Notes: generated by a model from the letters alone, not told the origin. A stretch of DNA of 64,000 bases from JAEZBP01 sp963832725 (GCA_963832725.1 CAWHVG010000003.1:1116001-1180000), one strand, 5' to 3'. Positions 17,324 through 27,311 are shown, counted from the stretch's first letter. Translations and numbers: made by a program.

Positions 17324-19126
17324 TCAGTGCGCCGCCCAGCGCACGATGCCGTCGGCGATGCCCCCCGCGAGCGCCTGCCGGTAGCGATCGGTGTGCAGCG
17401 CCTCGGCCTCGTCGGGCCGGGTGAGGAACGACGCCTCGAGGAGCACCGCCGGCATCCGCGCGCCGACGAGGACGTAGAAGAGCGCGCTCCGAACGCCGCG
17501 GTCGTGCAGCCGCGGGAGGACGGTGCGGCCGGCCCGCAAGGTGGAGCGGTGGAGGATCTCGGCGAACGCCTGCGAGGCGCGGACCTGATCCTCGCGATGG
17601 AGCGACGCCAGGATGCGCGAGAGGTCGCCCACCTCCGACACGGGCGTCCCGTTCTCGCGGGCCGCGAGCCTCAGCGCCTGCCGGTCGCCCGAGGTGTCGA
17701 GCACGAAGGTGGTCACCCCGCCGCGGGCCACCGGCTCGTCGGCCGCGTTGAGGTGGATCGACAGGAAGAGGTCGGCGTTCACGGCGTTGGCCATGGCCGC
17801 GCGCTGCTCCAGCGAGACGAACACGTCGCGGTCGCGGGTCATCACGACGCGGGTGCCCGGGAGGCGTTCGAGCAGCGCGGCTCGGACACGTTGCGCGAGG
17901 TCGAGGGTGAGGTCGGCCTCCTGCATGCCCGCCGCGCGCGCGCCGTAGTCGTCCCCGCCGTGCCCCGGGTCGAGCACGATGGTGCGGACGGGCCCCTCGG
18001 CGTGCCGGCCGTCGTCGCGCATCACGTCCATGACGATGCGGAAGGGCTCGGGGAGGACGAACACCCGGAAGCGCGCGCGATCCTCGATGTCGAAGGTGAC
18101 TCGCATCCCGCCCGGATGGGTGCCCGCGCGGACGCGCAAGAGCCCGCCGGCGTCGACCGGCAGGACGCTCGCCACGCCGTCGCCGGGCCGCGCGGCGGGA
18201 AGCTCGAGCCACGTGCGCCGTGGCAACCCGCCCCGCGCCGGCGCCTCCCCGTGCTCGTAGGCGACCACGCGGTCGAAGCGCAGCACGACGCGAACCGAGG
18301 CTGGCTCTCCGGCATCGCCGCCCTGCCCCATCACCGTCAACGCCTCCAGCGCGGCCGTCCCCTCGCTGCGCGCGCGCGCCGCGGCCCAGCGCTCGGCGTC
18401 GGTCTCGCGAGGCTCCTCTCCGGCGGCCAGCGCCGCGCTGGGATCCCCGGCGTTCGGATCCGCCTCGATGGCGGCGAGCTCGGCGGCCGGAGGGCGCCAG
18501 GGCGTCAGCACACGCATCATGCGCGCGGCCTCCTCGACACACGGCCCCTCGTCGAAGCGGAGGGACGTACGGAAGGCCACCCGATAGGCGGCCCCGGCGT
18601 CGCCGGCGTCACGGGCTTCGAGGCGCGCCAGGTCGAGCGCAGCCTCGCACGCCCCCTCCAGGGCACGCCGTCGGCTGGCCTCGCTCAACCACGCGCGGGC
18701 ACGCCCAACCCAGTCCGCACCCTCCGGATCGCGGAGCGACAGAACACGAGCCAGCTCGGCGGCGCGGCGGGCCGTGGCGACGCCCTCGCCGGAGCCGACC
18801 TGCTCGGCCGCCCGCGAGCCCAAGCCGTCGACCCGCCGCCCGAGCGCCGCGACGTCCATCGCCCACGCGTCCTCGATGGTCGGCGCCGGTTCCGACGCGG
18901 GCTCGTCGACGTTGGGCTCCTCGACGCTGGGCTCGTCAACGCTGGGCTCGTCAACGCTGGGCTCGTCAACGCTGGGCTCGTCGACGTTGGGGTGGGAGCC
19001 GGGCGGCGGCGCCCCGGGCTCGTCGCCGCAGCCGGCCAGCACGAGCGCCAGAAGGAGCACACGGCGCGCTGGGCGCAGGCGCTCGCCCTGCGATACGATG
19101 CGGCGCGGCGTGGGTCCGACGGCCAT
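17324..19126 (-). CDS. N-acetylmuramoyl-L-alanine amidase with AMIN domain (lipoprotein)
   Basis: About 600 residues. N-terminal lipoprotein signal ending VLLLALVLAGC, a (S/N)VDEP repeat linker, a helical region to about residue 225, an AMIN-like beta domain (around MRVTFDIEDRARFRVFVL) that targets peptidoglycan or the division site, then a C-terminal Amidase_3 domain from about residue 380. The zinc-binding motifs are present: IVLDPGHGGDDYG, a Glu in the following segment (MQEADLTLDLAQRV), SIHLNAADE and AVLLEASFL with the catalytic Glu. It cleaves the amide bond between MurNAc and the stem peptide in the periplasm. The start is uncertain: the ATG at 19126 gives a long n-region before the signal sequence. 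Divergent from the YbjN gene. Confidence 0.9.
   Translation of the reverse strand: MAVGPTPRRIVSQGERLRPARRVLLLALVLAGCGDEPGAPPPGSHPNVDEPSVDEPSVDEPSVDEPSVEEPNVDEPASEPAPTIEDAWAMDVAALGRRVDGLGSRAAEQVGSGEGVATARRAAELARVLSLRDPEGADWVGRARAWLSEASRRRALEGACEAALDLARLEARDAGDAGAAYRVAFRTSLRFDEGPCVEEAARMMRVLTPWRPPAAELAAIEADPNAGDPSAALAAGEEPRETDAERWAAARARSEGTAALEALTVMGQGGDAGEPASVRVVLRFDRVVAYEHGEAPARGGLPRRTWLELPAARPGDGVASVLPVDAGGLLRVRAGTHPGGMRVTFDIEDRARFRVFVLPEPFRIVMDVMRDDGRHAEGPVRTIVLDPGHGGDDYGARAAGMQEADLTLDLAQRVRAALLERLPGTRVVMTRDRDVFVSLEQRAAMANAVNADLFLSIHLNAADEPVARGGVTTFVLDTSGDRQALRLAARENGTPVSEVGDLSRILASLHREDQVRASQAFAEILHRSTLRAGRTVLPRLHDRGVRSALFYVLVGARMPAVLLEASFLTRPDEAEALHTDRYRQALAGGIADGIVRWAAH
18901..18990 (-). 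repeat. Six 15-bp repeats encoding (S/N)VDEP in the amidase linker
   Basis: Six tandem 15-base units, three of them identical, encode an acidic (S/N)VDEP/SVEEP linker just after the lipobox of the amidase. Length variation here would change the reach of the enzyme from the outer membrane. Confidence 0.85.
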
Positions 19127-19168
19127 CCCGGAGCGGGATATCACGAGGACCGCCGAAGGGAGAGGGAG

Positions 19169-19624
19169 ATGAGCGAGACGCCGACCTACGAGGACCGTGG
19201 CAGCGGGCGCGCCTACCGGGACGCCGTGGAGATGGTCAACGACTACCTCCGTCGCTTCGGCGAATCGGTCGGCGTGGAGCTCGATCCCCTCGACGACGAC
19301 GGCTACACGGACGTGCGCCGCGGCTCCGCGACGGTCGGCATCAACGTCCTGGAGGAGCACGGCATCCTCCTCTTCCTCTCGCGCATCATGGACGTGCCGA
19401 AGGAGGGTCGCGAGGCCTTCTACCGGCGCCTGCTCGAGCTGAACTTCCTCGTGACGAGCGACGCCGCGTTCGCCATCGACAAGGACAAGGACTCCGTCTA
19501 CCTGCGCGCGCTACGCCGGCTCAGCGGGCTCGACTTCGAGGAGTTCGAGGATCTGCTGCACACGATGGCGACGGTCGCCGACGAGTGGGACGACCGCCTC
19601 GCGGAGCTCTTCCCCGACGAGTGA
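19169..19624 (+). CDS. YbjN-domain protein
   Basis: 151 residues, acidic and cytoplasmic. The sequence LEEHGILLFLSRIMDVPKE followed by FYRRLLELNFLVTSDAAFAI and a helical C terminus matches the YbjN / type III secretion chaperone-like fold, small dimeric proteins thought to act as chaperones or regulators. The ATG at 19169 has AGGGAGAGGGAG just upstream, a strong Shine-Dalgarno site. It is divergent from the amidase gene and 46 bases upstream of the PEGA gene, which has its own promoter. The exact partner is unknown. Confidence 0.75.
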   Translation: MSETPTYEDRGSGRAYRDAVEMVNDYLRRFGESVGVELDPLDDDGYTDVRRGSATVGINVLEEHGILLFLSRIMDVPKEGREAFYRRLLELNFLVTSDAAFAIDKDKDSVYLRALRRLSGLDFEEFEDLLHTMATVADEWDDRLAELFPDE

Positions 19625-19630
19625 GGCGTC

Positions 19631-19660
19631 TTGGAAGCGCGCGCGCCGCGGTGATATCCT
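19631..19660 (+). promoter_or_regulatory. Promoter of the PEGA membrane protein gene
   Basis: TTGGAA at 19631-19636, an 18-base spacer, and TATCCT at 19655-19660, ten bases before the ATG at 19671. The leader would be at most a few bases. Confidence 0.45.
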
Positions 19661-19670
19661 GCCCCCGGAC

Positions 19671-20922
19671 ATGAGCAGCCCGCAAAAGCAGGAACCGGGG
19701 GCGGATCCGCACGATTCCGAGAGCGACGCCAGCCCCGAGGAGAGCTTCTGGGCGGCCGGCGGCGGCTTCTCGGACAAGGCCGCGGAAGAGCACGCGTCGA
19801 AGATCTTCGCGCTCTGGGAGCTCGGCGGGGATTTCGCCGCCCTCGAGCCCGCGGCCGGCGAAAGCGGCGACGACGACGGCGACTGGTCCGGCGACGCGCA
19901 GGGCGAGAGCGGAGCCGGCGACGGAACGGCCGCGAAGGCGACATCCGCCGCCGAGGCCACCCTCGACGCGCCCCCGAAGCCTACGGCCGGCGGCGAGCCC
20001 GCCACGGCCGAACCGGCGGCAGCCCCGAAGCCGGGCACGAGCGCGGCGGCCACGGCCTCCAAGGAGGCGGCGGAGGCGAACACCGCCGCGAAGAGCGCTC
20101 CGGAAACCGCGGCGAAGCCGAAGACGAGCGCCCCTCCGCCGCCAAAGAAAGAGGCGCCCGTAGCGCGCCCCGCGCCCGAGCCGCGGCCCGCGCCCGTCGA
20201 GGACGAGGTCATCCTCCCCAGCTCGGGCGCCAACAAGACGCTCATCTGGGGCGGCGTCGCCGCCGCGCTGCTCCTGGCCGTGGTCGGCGGGGCGATCGCC
20301 CTGAGCGGCTCGGACGGCACCGACGGCAGCGCGACGGACTCGTCGGTCCCGGCGAGCGCTGCCGCGGCCGGCGAGCCATCCGGCGGGAACGCGACTGAGA
20401 CTGCCGACACGCGGGAGCGCCCGGCGCAGGCAGCCCTGCCCCGGGCAGCCCAGCCTCAGGCAGCCCAGCCCCAGGCCGACACACCGCAGGCCGAAACACC
20501 GCAGGAGCCCGCGGAAGCCGAGCCTGCGGAAGCCGAGCCTGCGGTGGCCGCGGCGGTCGCAGCTGCGCCCGAGCCGCCTCCGCCGGCGACGGCCCACCTG
20601 CGCGTGCGGACCACACCCGCCAGCGCGATTCTTGAAGGTGGACGGAGAGACAGTCTCGAACCCCTACGACGCCGAGCTGCCGCTCCACAGCCAACACCGC
20701 ATCGAGGCGAGCGCCGAGGGCTACCGGCCCGGCTCCCGCTCCGTGCGGCTCGACCGCACCGAGGACGTCTCGCTGACGCTCACGCGAGCCCCCGCGCCGC
20801 ATCGGGCTCGTCCCCACCGCGCGCATCGCGGCCGTCCTCACCACCGCACTCGCCGGCGCGCGCGCCATCCCAGCGGCGGCTCACGCTCGAGCGGTACCTT
20901 CGTCACCGACAACCCGTACTGA
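19671..20922 (+). CDS. Ala/Pro-rich membrane protein with C-terminal PEGA domain (frameshifted)
   Basis: From the ATG at 19671 about 185 acidic then Ala/Pro/Lys-rich cytoplasmic residues lead to one transmembrane helix (about 187-208, LIWGGVAAALLLAVVGGAIA). A second Ala/Pro/Gln/Glu-rich stretch follows, then a PEGA domain: RTTPASAILKVDGET, NPYDAELPL and HRIEASAEGYRPG. The PEGA part lies in a different frame, reached by a +1 near 20636. It continues to the TGA at 20920-20922 with a Ser/Gly end. PEGA domains are short surface-type beta folds, often fused to kinases in myxobacteria; here no kinase is attached. The N terminus (EESFWAAGGGFSDKAAEEHA) may be a protein-binding motif. Corrected length is about 416 residues. 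Confidence 0.7.
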
Positions 20923-21066
20923 CCGCCGCGCGCAGACGGCACGAGGCCGGCCGGGCCGCATCGAGTCTGCGACGACCCACGGCTTCCTTTGTTCGCGAGC
21001 GGGCGACGGAGCTATGTACCGGTGCGACCCGCGCGGGGCGGTGTCGAGAACACGGATCCGAGGACG

Positions 21067-21831
21067 ATGAGCACAGAGAGCGCGAGCACGGGCCGCCCCG
21101 GCCTGCCCGAGGTCGACGTCCGCGAGCACGGCGGGAAGAAAGACGGCGAGCGTCAGGTGATGGACCGGCGCCTCTTCATGCAGCTGCTCGTCTTCGACTG
21201 CCCGAGCGACCGGGATCCGGACGAAGCAATCGGCACGCTGTCGGAGCGTCTGGATCGCGCGAAGCTCCCGAGCGTGGTCTACGAAGACCTCAACGCGCCG
21301 CACGGGCTGGCGCTCCTCACCTGGAGCGACGATCCGGCGCACTTCGTCCGCAACGTGCGCCCGCTCTTCCGCGACGAGCCCCTTCGCGGACTTGTGCAGC
21401 GGCCCGAGTTCACGATGATCGGCCGCACCTATTCGAACGGCCACGAGCCGAACCTCGAGCACTCGCTCCTGCGGCGCTCGGTGGAGAACGTGCTCGACGA
21501 GAGCTCACCCTGGGCCGTCTGGTACCCGCTCCGCCGGAGCGGCGCCTTCGCGCAGCTGGAGCGCGCGGAGCAGGTGAGCATCCTGCGCGAGCACGCCTCG
21601 ATCGGCATGGCCTACGGCCAGAAGGATCTCGCGCACGACGTCCGACTGGCCTGCTACGGGCTCGACGCGAAGGACAACGAGTTCGTCATCGGCCTCATCG
21701 GCCGCGATCTGCACCCGCTCTCCCACGTCGTGCAGACGATGCGGAGCACCCGGCAGACCTCCGAGTACATCGTCCACATGGGCCCCTTCTTCACCGGCTA
21801 CGTCCGCCACCGGGTCGGAGACGCACGATGA
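21067..21831 (+). CDS. Chlorite dismutase / HemQ-family heme protein
   Basis: 254 residues. The C-terminal half matches the chlorite-dismutase-like superfamily: PWAVWYPLRRS, ILREHASIGMAYG with the likely proximal heme His176, RLACYGLDAKDNEFVIGLIG, and the end IVHMGPFFTGYVRH. Members either decompose chlorite or, as HemQ, oxidatively decarboxylate coproheme to heme b in the coproporphyrin-dependent route. The HemQ-like reading is more general, but no other heme gene is nearby and the N-terminal half is divergent, so the substrate is unsettled. ATG at 21067 after a weak GAGG. Its TGA overlaps the ATG of the HIT gene (ATGA), implying translational coupling. Confidence 0.8.
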   Translation: MSTESASTGRPGLPEVDVREHGGKKDGERQVMDRRLFMQLLVFDCPSDRDPDEAIGTLSERLDRAKLPSVVYEDLNAPHGLALLTWSDDPAHFVRNVRPLFRDEPLRGLVQRPEFTMIGRTYSNGHEPNLEHSLLRRSVENVLDESSPWAVWYPLRRSGAFAQLERAEQVSILREHASIGMAYGQKDLAHDVRLACYGLDAKDNEFVIGLIGRDLHPLSHVVQTMRSTRQTSEYIVHMGPFFTGYVRHRVGDAR

Positions 21832-22229
21832 GCACCATCTTCGACAAGATCCTCGACGGCGAGATCCCCTGCCACCGCGTCTACGAGGACGAGCACGTGC
21901 TGGCGTTCCTGGACGTCGGACCGCTCAGCAAGGGCCACACGCTCATCATCCCGAAGGAGCGCAAGGCCTTCCTCCACGAGCTGAGCGACGAGTCCTCGGC
22001 CGCCATCGGACGCGTGCTCCCGCGGCTCGCCCGGGCCGTGATGAAGGCGACCGGCGCCAGCGCCTACAACGTGCTGCAGAACAACGGCGCCGAGGCCCAC
22101 CAGGCCGTCATGCACGTGCACTTCCACATCATCCCGCGCGTCGGCGCGGACGGCCTCGGCGTCGGCTGGAAGCCCAAGACGCTCGAGGAGCCCGAAGCGC
22201 TGGCGAAGGCCATCACCGACGCGCTCTGA
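21828..22229 (+). CDS. HIT-family nucleotide hydrolase/transferase
   Basis: 133 residues, the usual size for the Hint branch. It starts IFDKILDGEIPCHRVYED and carries KGHTLIIPKE and the signature H.H.H in MHVHFHIIPR (His96, His98, His100). The family hydrolyses purine nucleoside phosphoramidates or other nucleotidyl bonds through a covalent His intermediate. It overlaps the heme-protein gene by four bases; the functional link is unknown. Cytoplasmic. Confidence 0.93.
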   Translation: MSTIFDKILDGEIPCHRVYEDEHVLAFLDVGPLSKGHTLIIPKERKAFLHELSDESSAAIGRVLPRLARAVMKATGASAYNVLQNNGAEAHQAVMHVHFHIIPRVGADGLGVGWKPKTLEEPEALAKAITDAL

Positions 22230-22321
22230 CCGGCCCGAGGCACGCGTGCAGGTGAAGTGCTGCGCGTCGAGCTCGGCCGGACGGCGGCGTCACCGCTCCG
22301 CGCGACCTCGTTCGGCACCGT

Positions 22322-25300
22322 TCACTCCGCCGCGCGCTGATCACGAGACAGCCTCGCCAACCACATGTCGCTCAGCTTCTCCTGCACCGAGCTCTGCCGC
22401 AGGCGCTGCCGCAGGTTGCCGAAGTCGACGCGGTCGAGCGGTTGGTCCTGATCGAAGCAGGTGTAGACGATCCGCTCTTCGCCGGTGACCGGGTCGACCT
22501 GCCGCTGCAGACACTGCCCGCAGATCTCCTTCATCATGCACTGCATCGGCGAGTTGATGCTGCCGAGCGCGCGGTGCGCGGGCCGCAGGTGCGGCGCGAG
22601 GACGCCGTGTCGCGCGCGCGCCACCGCGTTCATCATCCCGTCGCTGCCGATGGCCAGGATCCGGTCCACGTCCGAGAGCTCGAGCGTGCGCGGCCCGAGC
22701 TCGCCCTCCGCGTAGGCGCGCATCGCGTCCACGATGTTGCCGGTGAACGCCCGGTCCTGCGGCCTCCGGGGCGCGATGGTCGGCCCCTCGTCGGTCGCCC
22801 ACACCACGCAGTCGGTCGCGGCCTCGATCTCTTCCCGCTTGAAGAGCAGCTCCCGCCGGCGATAGCCCGCGAAGTAGAGGACCCTCGAGCCCGCGTCGCG
22901 CAACGCCCTCGCGATGGAGAAGAGCACGGCGTTGCCGAGCCCGCCGCCGGCGAGGAGCACGGTCTCGCCGGACGGGATCTCGGTCGGCCGTCCGGTCGGG
23001 CCCATCACCACCACCGGCTCGCCCGGCGTCAGCCGCGCGCAGAGCCGCGAGCTGGCGCCGACCTCCAGCACGATGAGCGAGAGGAGCCCCTCCCCGGGAT
23101 CGGTCCAGGCGCCCGTCAACGCCAAGCCCTCCATGCCGAGGACCGCTCCCTCGGCCCGCGGCGCGTACGCGTCGTAGGTCTGCAGGCGGTAGAACTGCCC
23201 CGGCCGGAATTCGCGCGCGGCGCGCGGCGCGCGCACCACCACCTCGACGATGCTCGGCGCCAGGCGTCGGACTTCCCGCACCACCGGCAGGAGCTCGTCG
23301 TCGAGCCGCGCCGTCAGCGCATCCCACGCGGCGTCCCGCGCCGGCTGTTCGCTCGCGTCGAGCGAGGCGAGCTCGCGCGCGAAGAGCTCCACCACCCGGC
23401 CGTGGCCGTCTTTGGCGCTGGCCATGGCTTTGACCACGCTGCCCGCGTAGTGCGGGTGGTTGTCGCCGTAGTAGCTGACCGTGTGGCCCGCCTCGTCGAG
23501 GTAGCTCGTGAAGAAGCCCTCCCCCTTCGCCGCCGCCAGCGACACGCGCCCGTCCTCGCCGACCTCTGCCGCGTGGTTCTGGAAGAAGCCGCGCCCGTCG
23601 AGCGCGAACGTACCCTCGTGCTCGCGCTCGTAGGTCACGTTGGGCTTCGTCCCCGCCGCCACGAAGACCGCCCGCGCGTCGATGCGGACGAGCTCGCCGG
23701 TGCCGCGGAGGCTTCCGTCCTCGTGCGCCTGCCGCTCGAAGGTCACGCCGCAGACCGCCCCGTGCTCGTCGGGGTGCGCGTCGACCGGCGAGAGCAGCTC
23801 GACGTAGCGGACGCCCTCCTCGAGGCTCTTCTCGACCTCCTCGTGGTTGAGACGGTAGGCCGGCGAGTCGACGAGGCGGCGCCGGTACACGATCCGCACG
23901 CCGCCCCACGCGTCGAGGAGCTCGCCGAAGCGCGGCTCACGCCCCTCTCGCGCCGCCGCCTCCCGCTCCGCCAAGAGCGCGCGGCCGTGGGCGACGCTCT
24001 CGTCGAGGATGGCCCGCTCCTCGTCGTCGAAGCGCGCGCGGACCGCCGCCTCGCCGTGCTCGGCCACCAGCGCTTCGTAGCGCGCGAGCGTCTTCTCCGA
24101 TTGCAGCACGTAGTAGGCGAGGAGCTCGGTCGCCGTGTCGATCGCCGTCAGCCCGCTTCCGATCACCAACGCCGGCAGCCGCACCTGCAGGTTCGCGAGC
24201 GCGTCGCGATGGAACGCACCGCTGAGCTGGAGCGCCATCAAGAAGTCGCTCGCCGTGCGGATCCCGCGCAAGAGCCCGTTCTTCATCCCCACCTGCGTCG
24301 GCTTGCCGGCCCCGGCGGCGATGGCGACGTGATCGAACGAGAGCGCCCACGCGTCGTCGAGCGTCAGCGTGCCGCCGAAGCGCACGCCCCCGTAGGCGCG
24401 GAAGATCTGTCGGCGGAGCAGGTTCAGATAGAGGAGCGACAGGAAGCGCTTGTCCCAGCGGACGGTGATGCCGTACTCGCTCACGCCGCCGAAGCCGAGC
24501 ACGCTGCGGGTCTCGAGCGGGCCGCGCAGCTCGTTCACGTCCCGCACCGGACGCGGCAACGCGCCGCCTCGACCGGTGAGCTCGTCCGGCAGCGGCTCGA
24601 GCTTCAGCCCATCGACGGCGACCACGCCGAAGCCCTCGTTGAGCAGATGATGCGAGAGCGTGTAGCCGGCCGGCCCCAGCCCGACGACGAGCACGTTCTT
24701 GCCGTTGTAGGCCAGCGCGTGCGGGCGTCGGACCGCGAGCGGGTTGAAGCGGGTCAGGAGCGACCAGATCTCGAAGCCCCACGGAAGGGAGAGCACGTCG
24801 TCGAGCACCCGCGTCTCGACCTGCGGGATGTCGACCGGCTCCTGCTTCTGGAAGATGCACGCCTTCATGCAGTCGTTGCAGATGCGATGGCCGGTGCCGG
24901 GGCAGAGCGGGTTGTCGATGGTGACCGACGCCAGCGCGCCGAGGACCTCGCCCTGCAGGCGGAACACGTGCGTCTCGCTGATCTTCTCCCCGAGCGGACA
25001 GCCGCGAGGGTGGATCGCCGAGCGGGTTCTTCGCCCGCGCGCCGGTCTTGTCCGACAGGCCCTTGCTGCAGCTGTCCTTGCCCCGCTCGTGGCAGTACAG
25101 ACAGTAGTCGACCTCGGCCGCGACCTCGCGTGGCGTACCGCGCGGGTCGGTGAGCGCGAAGGGCTCGACCCGCGTCCGCCGACCGCCCTCGCCGACGTGC
25201 TCGCCCGACACGCGCGCGTCGCCCGGCACCCGCAGCGCCACCAGCCTTTGGAAGTCCTGCCGGTTCACCTCGTGGAGCGAGGGCCAATGCCGCGCCGGAT

Positions 25301-26024
25301 CCTCGGCCGCGACGCGGCGCGCCGCGAGCACCGCGGCGATGGCGGCACAGACGCGCTCGAGGAACGCCTCGTCGTCAATCGACTGCTCGTCGAATTCGTG
25401 CCCCTCCCTCGCCGAGCCGGCGACCGCCTCCCGGAGGCGCCCCACGCGATCGGCGAGCGCTTCGGTCCAGCTCGCGCCGCCCGCCCGCGCGACCTTGCGC
25501 GCCACGTCGAGGGCCTCGGCGATCCGCATCGTGGCCACCGCCACCCAGCGCTCCTCGTCGTCCGCGTCAGCCGGCCCGCCCACCGCCTGCCAAGCGGCCT
25601 CCGCCAGCGTCCTCGCTTCTTCCAGACCGCCCTCGAAGCGCGGGCCCTTGCCGAGCACCCAGCGCTTCACGAAGTGCTTCTTGAAGTGGAACACGGGCTC
25701 GTGCGCCAGCAGCCTCTCCCGGGCGGCGTCCACCTCGGCGTCCACCCCGAAGAGCGTGGCCAAGAACGCGCCCACCGCCGGCGCCAACCGGACGACCAGC
25801 GCGCTCACCTCCGCCTCGACGAGCGCGCCAGGCTCCTCTCGCCAGCGGCGCAGGAGCTCGAGCCCGGTCGCGTCGCGCTCCCCCAGCCACGACTCGAAGC
25901 GGGTGTCCAGCCGCGCCAACCCCTCGGGCCGGTGCAGATCGGCCCAGGTGAAGCCTTCGATCCCCAACACGAGCTCGCTGCGGTGGCTCGCCAGCTCGAT
26001 CAAATTCGCGTCGATCGCTCTCAT
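22322..26024 (-). CDS. Large Fe-S/FAD/NAD oxidoreductase fusion (GltD-like plus PyrK-like), frameshifted
   Basis: About 1,230 residues once one frame break is corrected. Order: a helical N-terminal domain of about 320 residues without recognised motif; a cysteine-rich segment (YCLYCHERGKDSCSKG, CPLGEKI, CPGTGHRICNDCMKACI) resembling the 4Fe-4S domains of GltD/dihydropyrimidine dehydrogenase; an FAD domain with VLVVGLGPAGYTLSHHL; a second nucleotide domain (ALVIGSGLTAIDTATEL); and a C-terminal ferredoxin-reductase-like domain (RPGQFYRLQTYD, LLAGGGLGNAVLFS) ending in a PyrK-type 2Fe-2S site (QCMMKEICGQCLQ). It should pass electrons between NAD(P)H and an unknown acceptor. The frames join near 25010 at KNPLG/IHPRGCPLGE with one extra base. 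The start at 26024 (ATG) is preferred; GTG at 26051 is possible. Divergent from purM. Confidence 0.75.
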
Positions 26025-26053
26025 CGGCCCACGCTCATCGCCGGTTGGCACAA

Positions 26054-26074
26054 TTCACACATCGGATGAGTCAA
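26054..26074. promoter_or_regulatory. 21-bp palindrome, operator candidate
   Basis: Half-sites TTCACACATC and GATGAGTCAA, separated by one base, pair at 8 of 10 positions. The site lies in an A+T-rich patch just upstream of the oxidoreductase start and 188 bases before purM. Position and symmetry suggest a dimeric repressor or activator site for the oxidoreductase gene. I do not recognise the regulator family. Confidence 0.4.
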
Positions 26075-26226
26075 CAATATCGCACCATGATATGCCGGCG
26101 GCCGGCCGGGCCGTCAAGCACGCGGACGAGGTCCGCACCGAGCGACGCCGCGCAAGCGCGGGGGCGTCGCGGCGCACTGCAACCGTGAAATTCGCCAGTC
26201 TTTTCCGCGGGCGAGCGGCGTCACGG

Positions 26227-26254
26227 CTGACTTCCTCCCGCAACCTGCTAGCGT
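26227..26254 (+). promoter_or_regulatory. purM promoter with leaderless spacing
   Basis: CTGACT (26227-26232), a 16-base spacer and TAGCGT (26249-26254), then seven bases to the GTG start of purM. Confidence 0.45.
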
Positions 26255-26261
26255 CGCGGCC

Positions 26262-27311
26262 GTGACGGACAAAGGCCTCTCGTACCGCGACGCCGGCGTC
26301 GACATCGAGGCCGGCGAGCGCCTCGTCGACCGCATCAAGCCGCTCGCGGCGCGGACCCGCATCCCCGAGATCCTCGGCGGGGTCGGCGGCTTCGCCGGCC
26401 TCTGCCGCGTCCCGGAGGGCTTGAAGGAGCCCGTGCTCGTCTCCGGCACCGACGGCGTGGGCACCAAGCTCCGCGTCGCGTTCCTCGCCGGCAAGCACGA
26501 CACGGTCGGCATCGACCTGGTGGCCATGTGCGTCAACGACGTGCTGACGGTGGGGGCACGACCGCTCTTCTTCCTGGACTACTTCGCGACCGGCAAGCTC
26601 GACGTCGGCGTGGCGGAGCAGGTCATCGCCGGCATCGCGAGGGGCTGCGAGCTGGCCGAGTGCGCGCTCCTCGGCGGGGAGACGGCCGAGATGCCGGGGT
26701 TCTACCCCGAAGGCGAGTACGACCTGGCCGGCTTCGCGGTCGGCGTCGTGGAGCGGGCCTCGATCCTGGACGGGAGCGCCGTTAAGGAAGACGACGTCTT
26801 GATCGGGCTCCCCTCGAGCGGGCTGCACTCGAACGGCTACTCCCTCGCCCGCAAGGTCCTCCTCGAGCGGGCGTCGCTTCCCCTCGACGGCGAGATCGAG
26901 GCGCTCGGGAGCACCCTGGCCGAGGCGCTCCTCACCCCCACCCGCATCTACACCGCCGCGGTCCGGGCCGCGCTGGCGGCGGGCGGCGTCCACGCGCTCT
27001 GCCACGTCACCGGCGGCGGGCTGCCCGGCAACCTCCCGCGCGTGTTGCCCGAGGGGACGGGCGCCGAGGTGAACCCGGGCGCCATCTCGCCCTCCCCCAT
27101 CTTCGATCTCATCGCGCGCGAAGGCGGCGTCTCGGACGAGGAGATGCGGCGCACCTTCAACCTCGGCGTCGGGCTGGTCCTCGCCGTCGATCCCGCCTCC
27201 GCCGACGCCGTCACCGAGGCCCTCGGAGCCGCCGGGGAGACGCCGTCGTCGCTCGGCCGCGTGATCGCCACGGACGCGGAAGGCGAAGCGCGCGTTCGCT
27301 ACGTCGGATGA
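26262..27311 (+). CDS. purM: Phosphoribosylformylglycinamidine cyclo-ligase (AIR synthetase)
   Basis: 349 residues, the normal length. It catalyses ATP-dependent closure of FGAM to aminoimidazole ribotide in purine synthesis. It starts SYRDAGVDIEAGERLVDRIK and contains SGTDGVGTKLRVA, GIDLVAMCVNDVL, LLGGETAEMPGFY, SGLHSNGYSLARKV and HVTGGGLPGNLPRVLP, all typical PurM motifs. The GTG at 26262 follows a promoter box by seven bases and there is no Shine-Dalgarno site. The TGA overlaps the ATG of the next gene (ATGA), so the two are coupled. No other purine gene is adjacent. Confidence 0.96.
   Translation: MTDKGLSYRDAGVDIEAGERLVDRIKPLAARTRIPEILGGVGGFAGLCRVPEGLKEPVLVSGTDGVGTKLRVAFLAGKHDTVGIDLVAMCVNDVLTVGARPLFFLDYFATGKLDVGVAEQVIAGIARGCELAECALLGGETAEMPGFYPEGEYDLAGFAVGVVERASILDGSAVKEDDVLIGLPSSGLHSNGYSLARKVLLERASLPLDGEIEALGSTLAEALLTPTRIYTAAVRAALAAGGVHALCHVTGGGLPGNLPRVLPEGTGAEVNPGAISPSPIFDLIAREGGVSDEEMRRTFNLGVGLVLAVDPASADAVTEALGAAGETPSSLGRVIATDAEGEARVRYVG

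Noticed and set aside
14694..17384. Long plus-strand open frame opposite glnD
   Set aside because: It is an antisense shadow caused by high G+C codon bias. The glnD frame carries all conserved domains.
22442..25153. A 903-codon plus-strand frame opposite the oxidoreductase
   Set aside because: His/Arg/Val-rich composition with no domain pattern. The minus-strand frame has clear FAD and Fe-S motifs.
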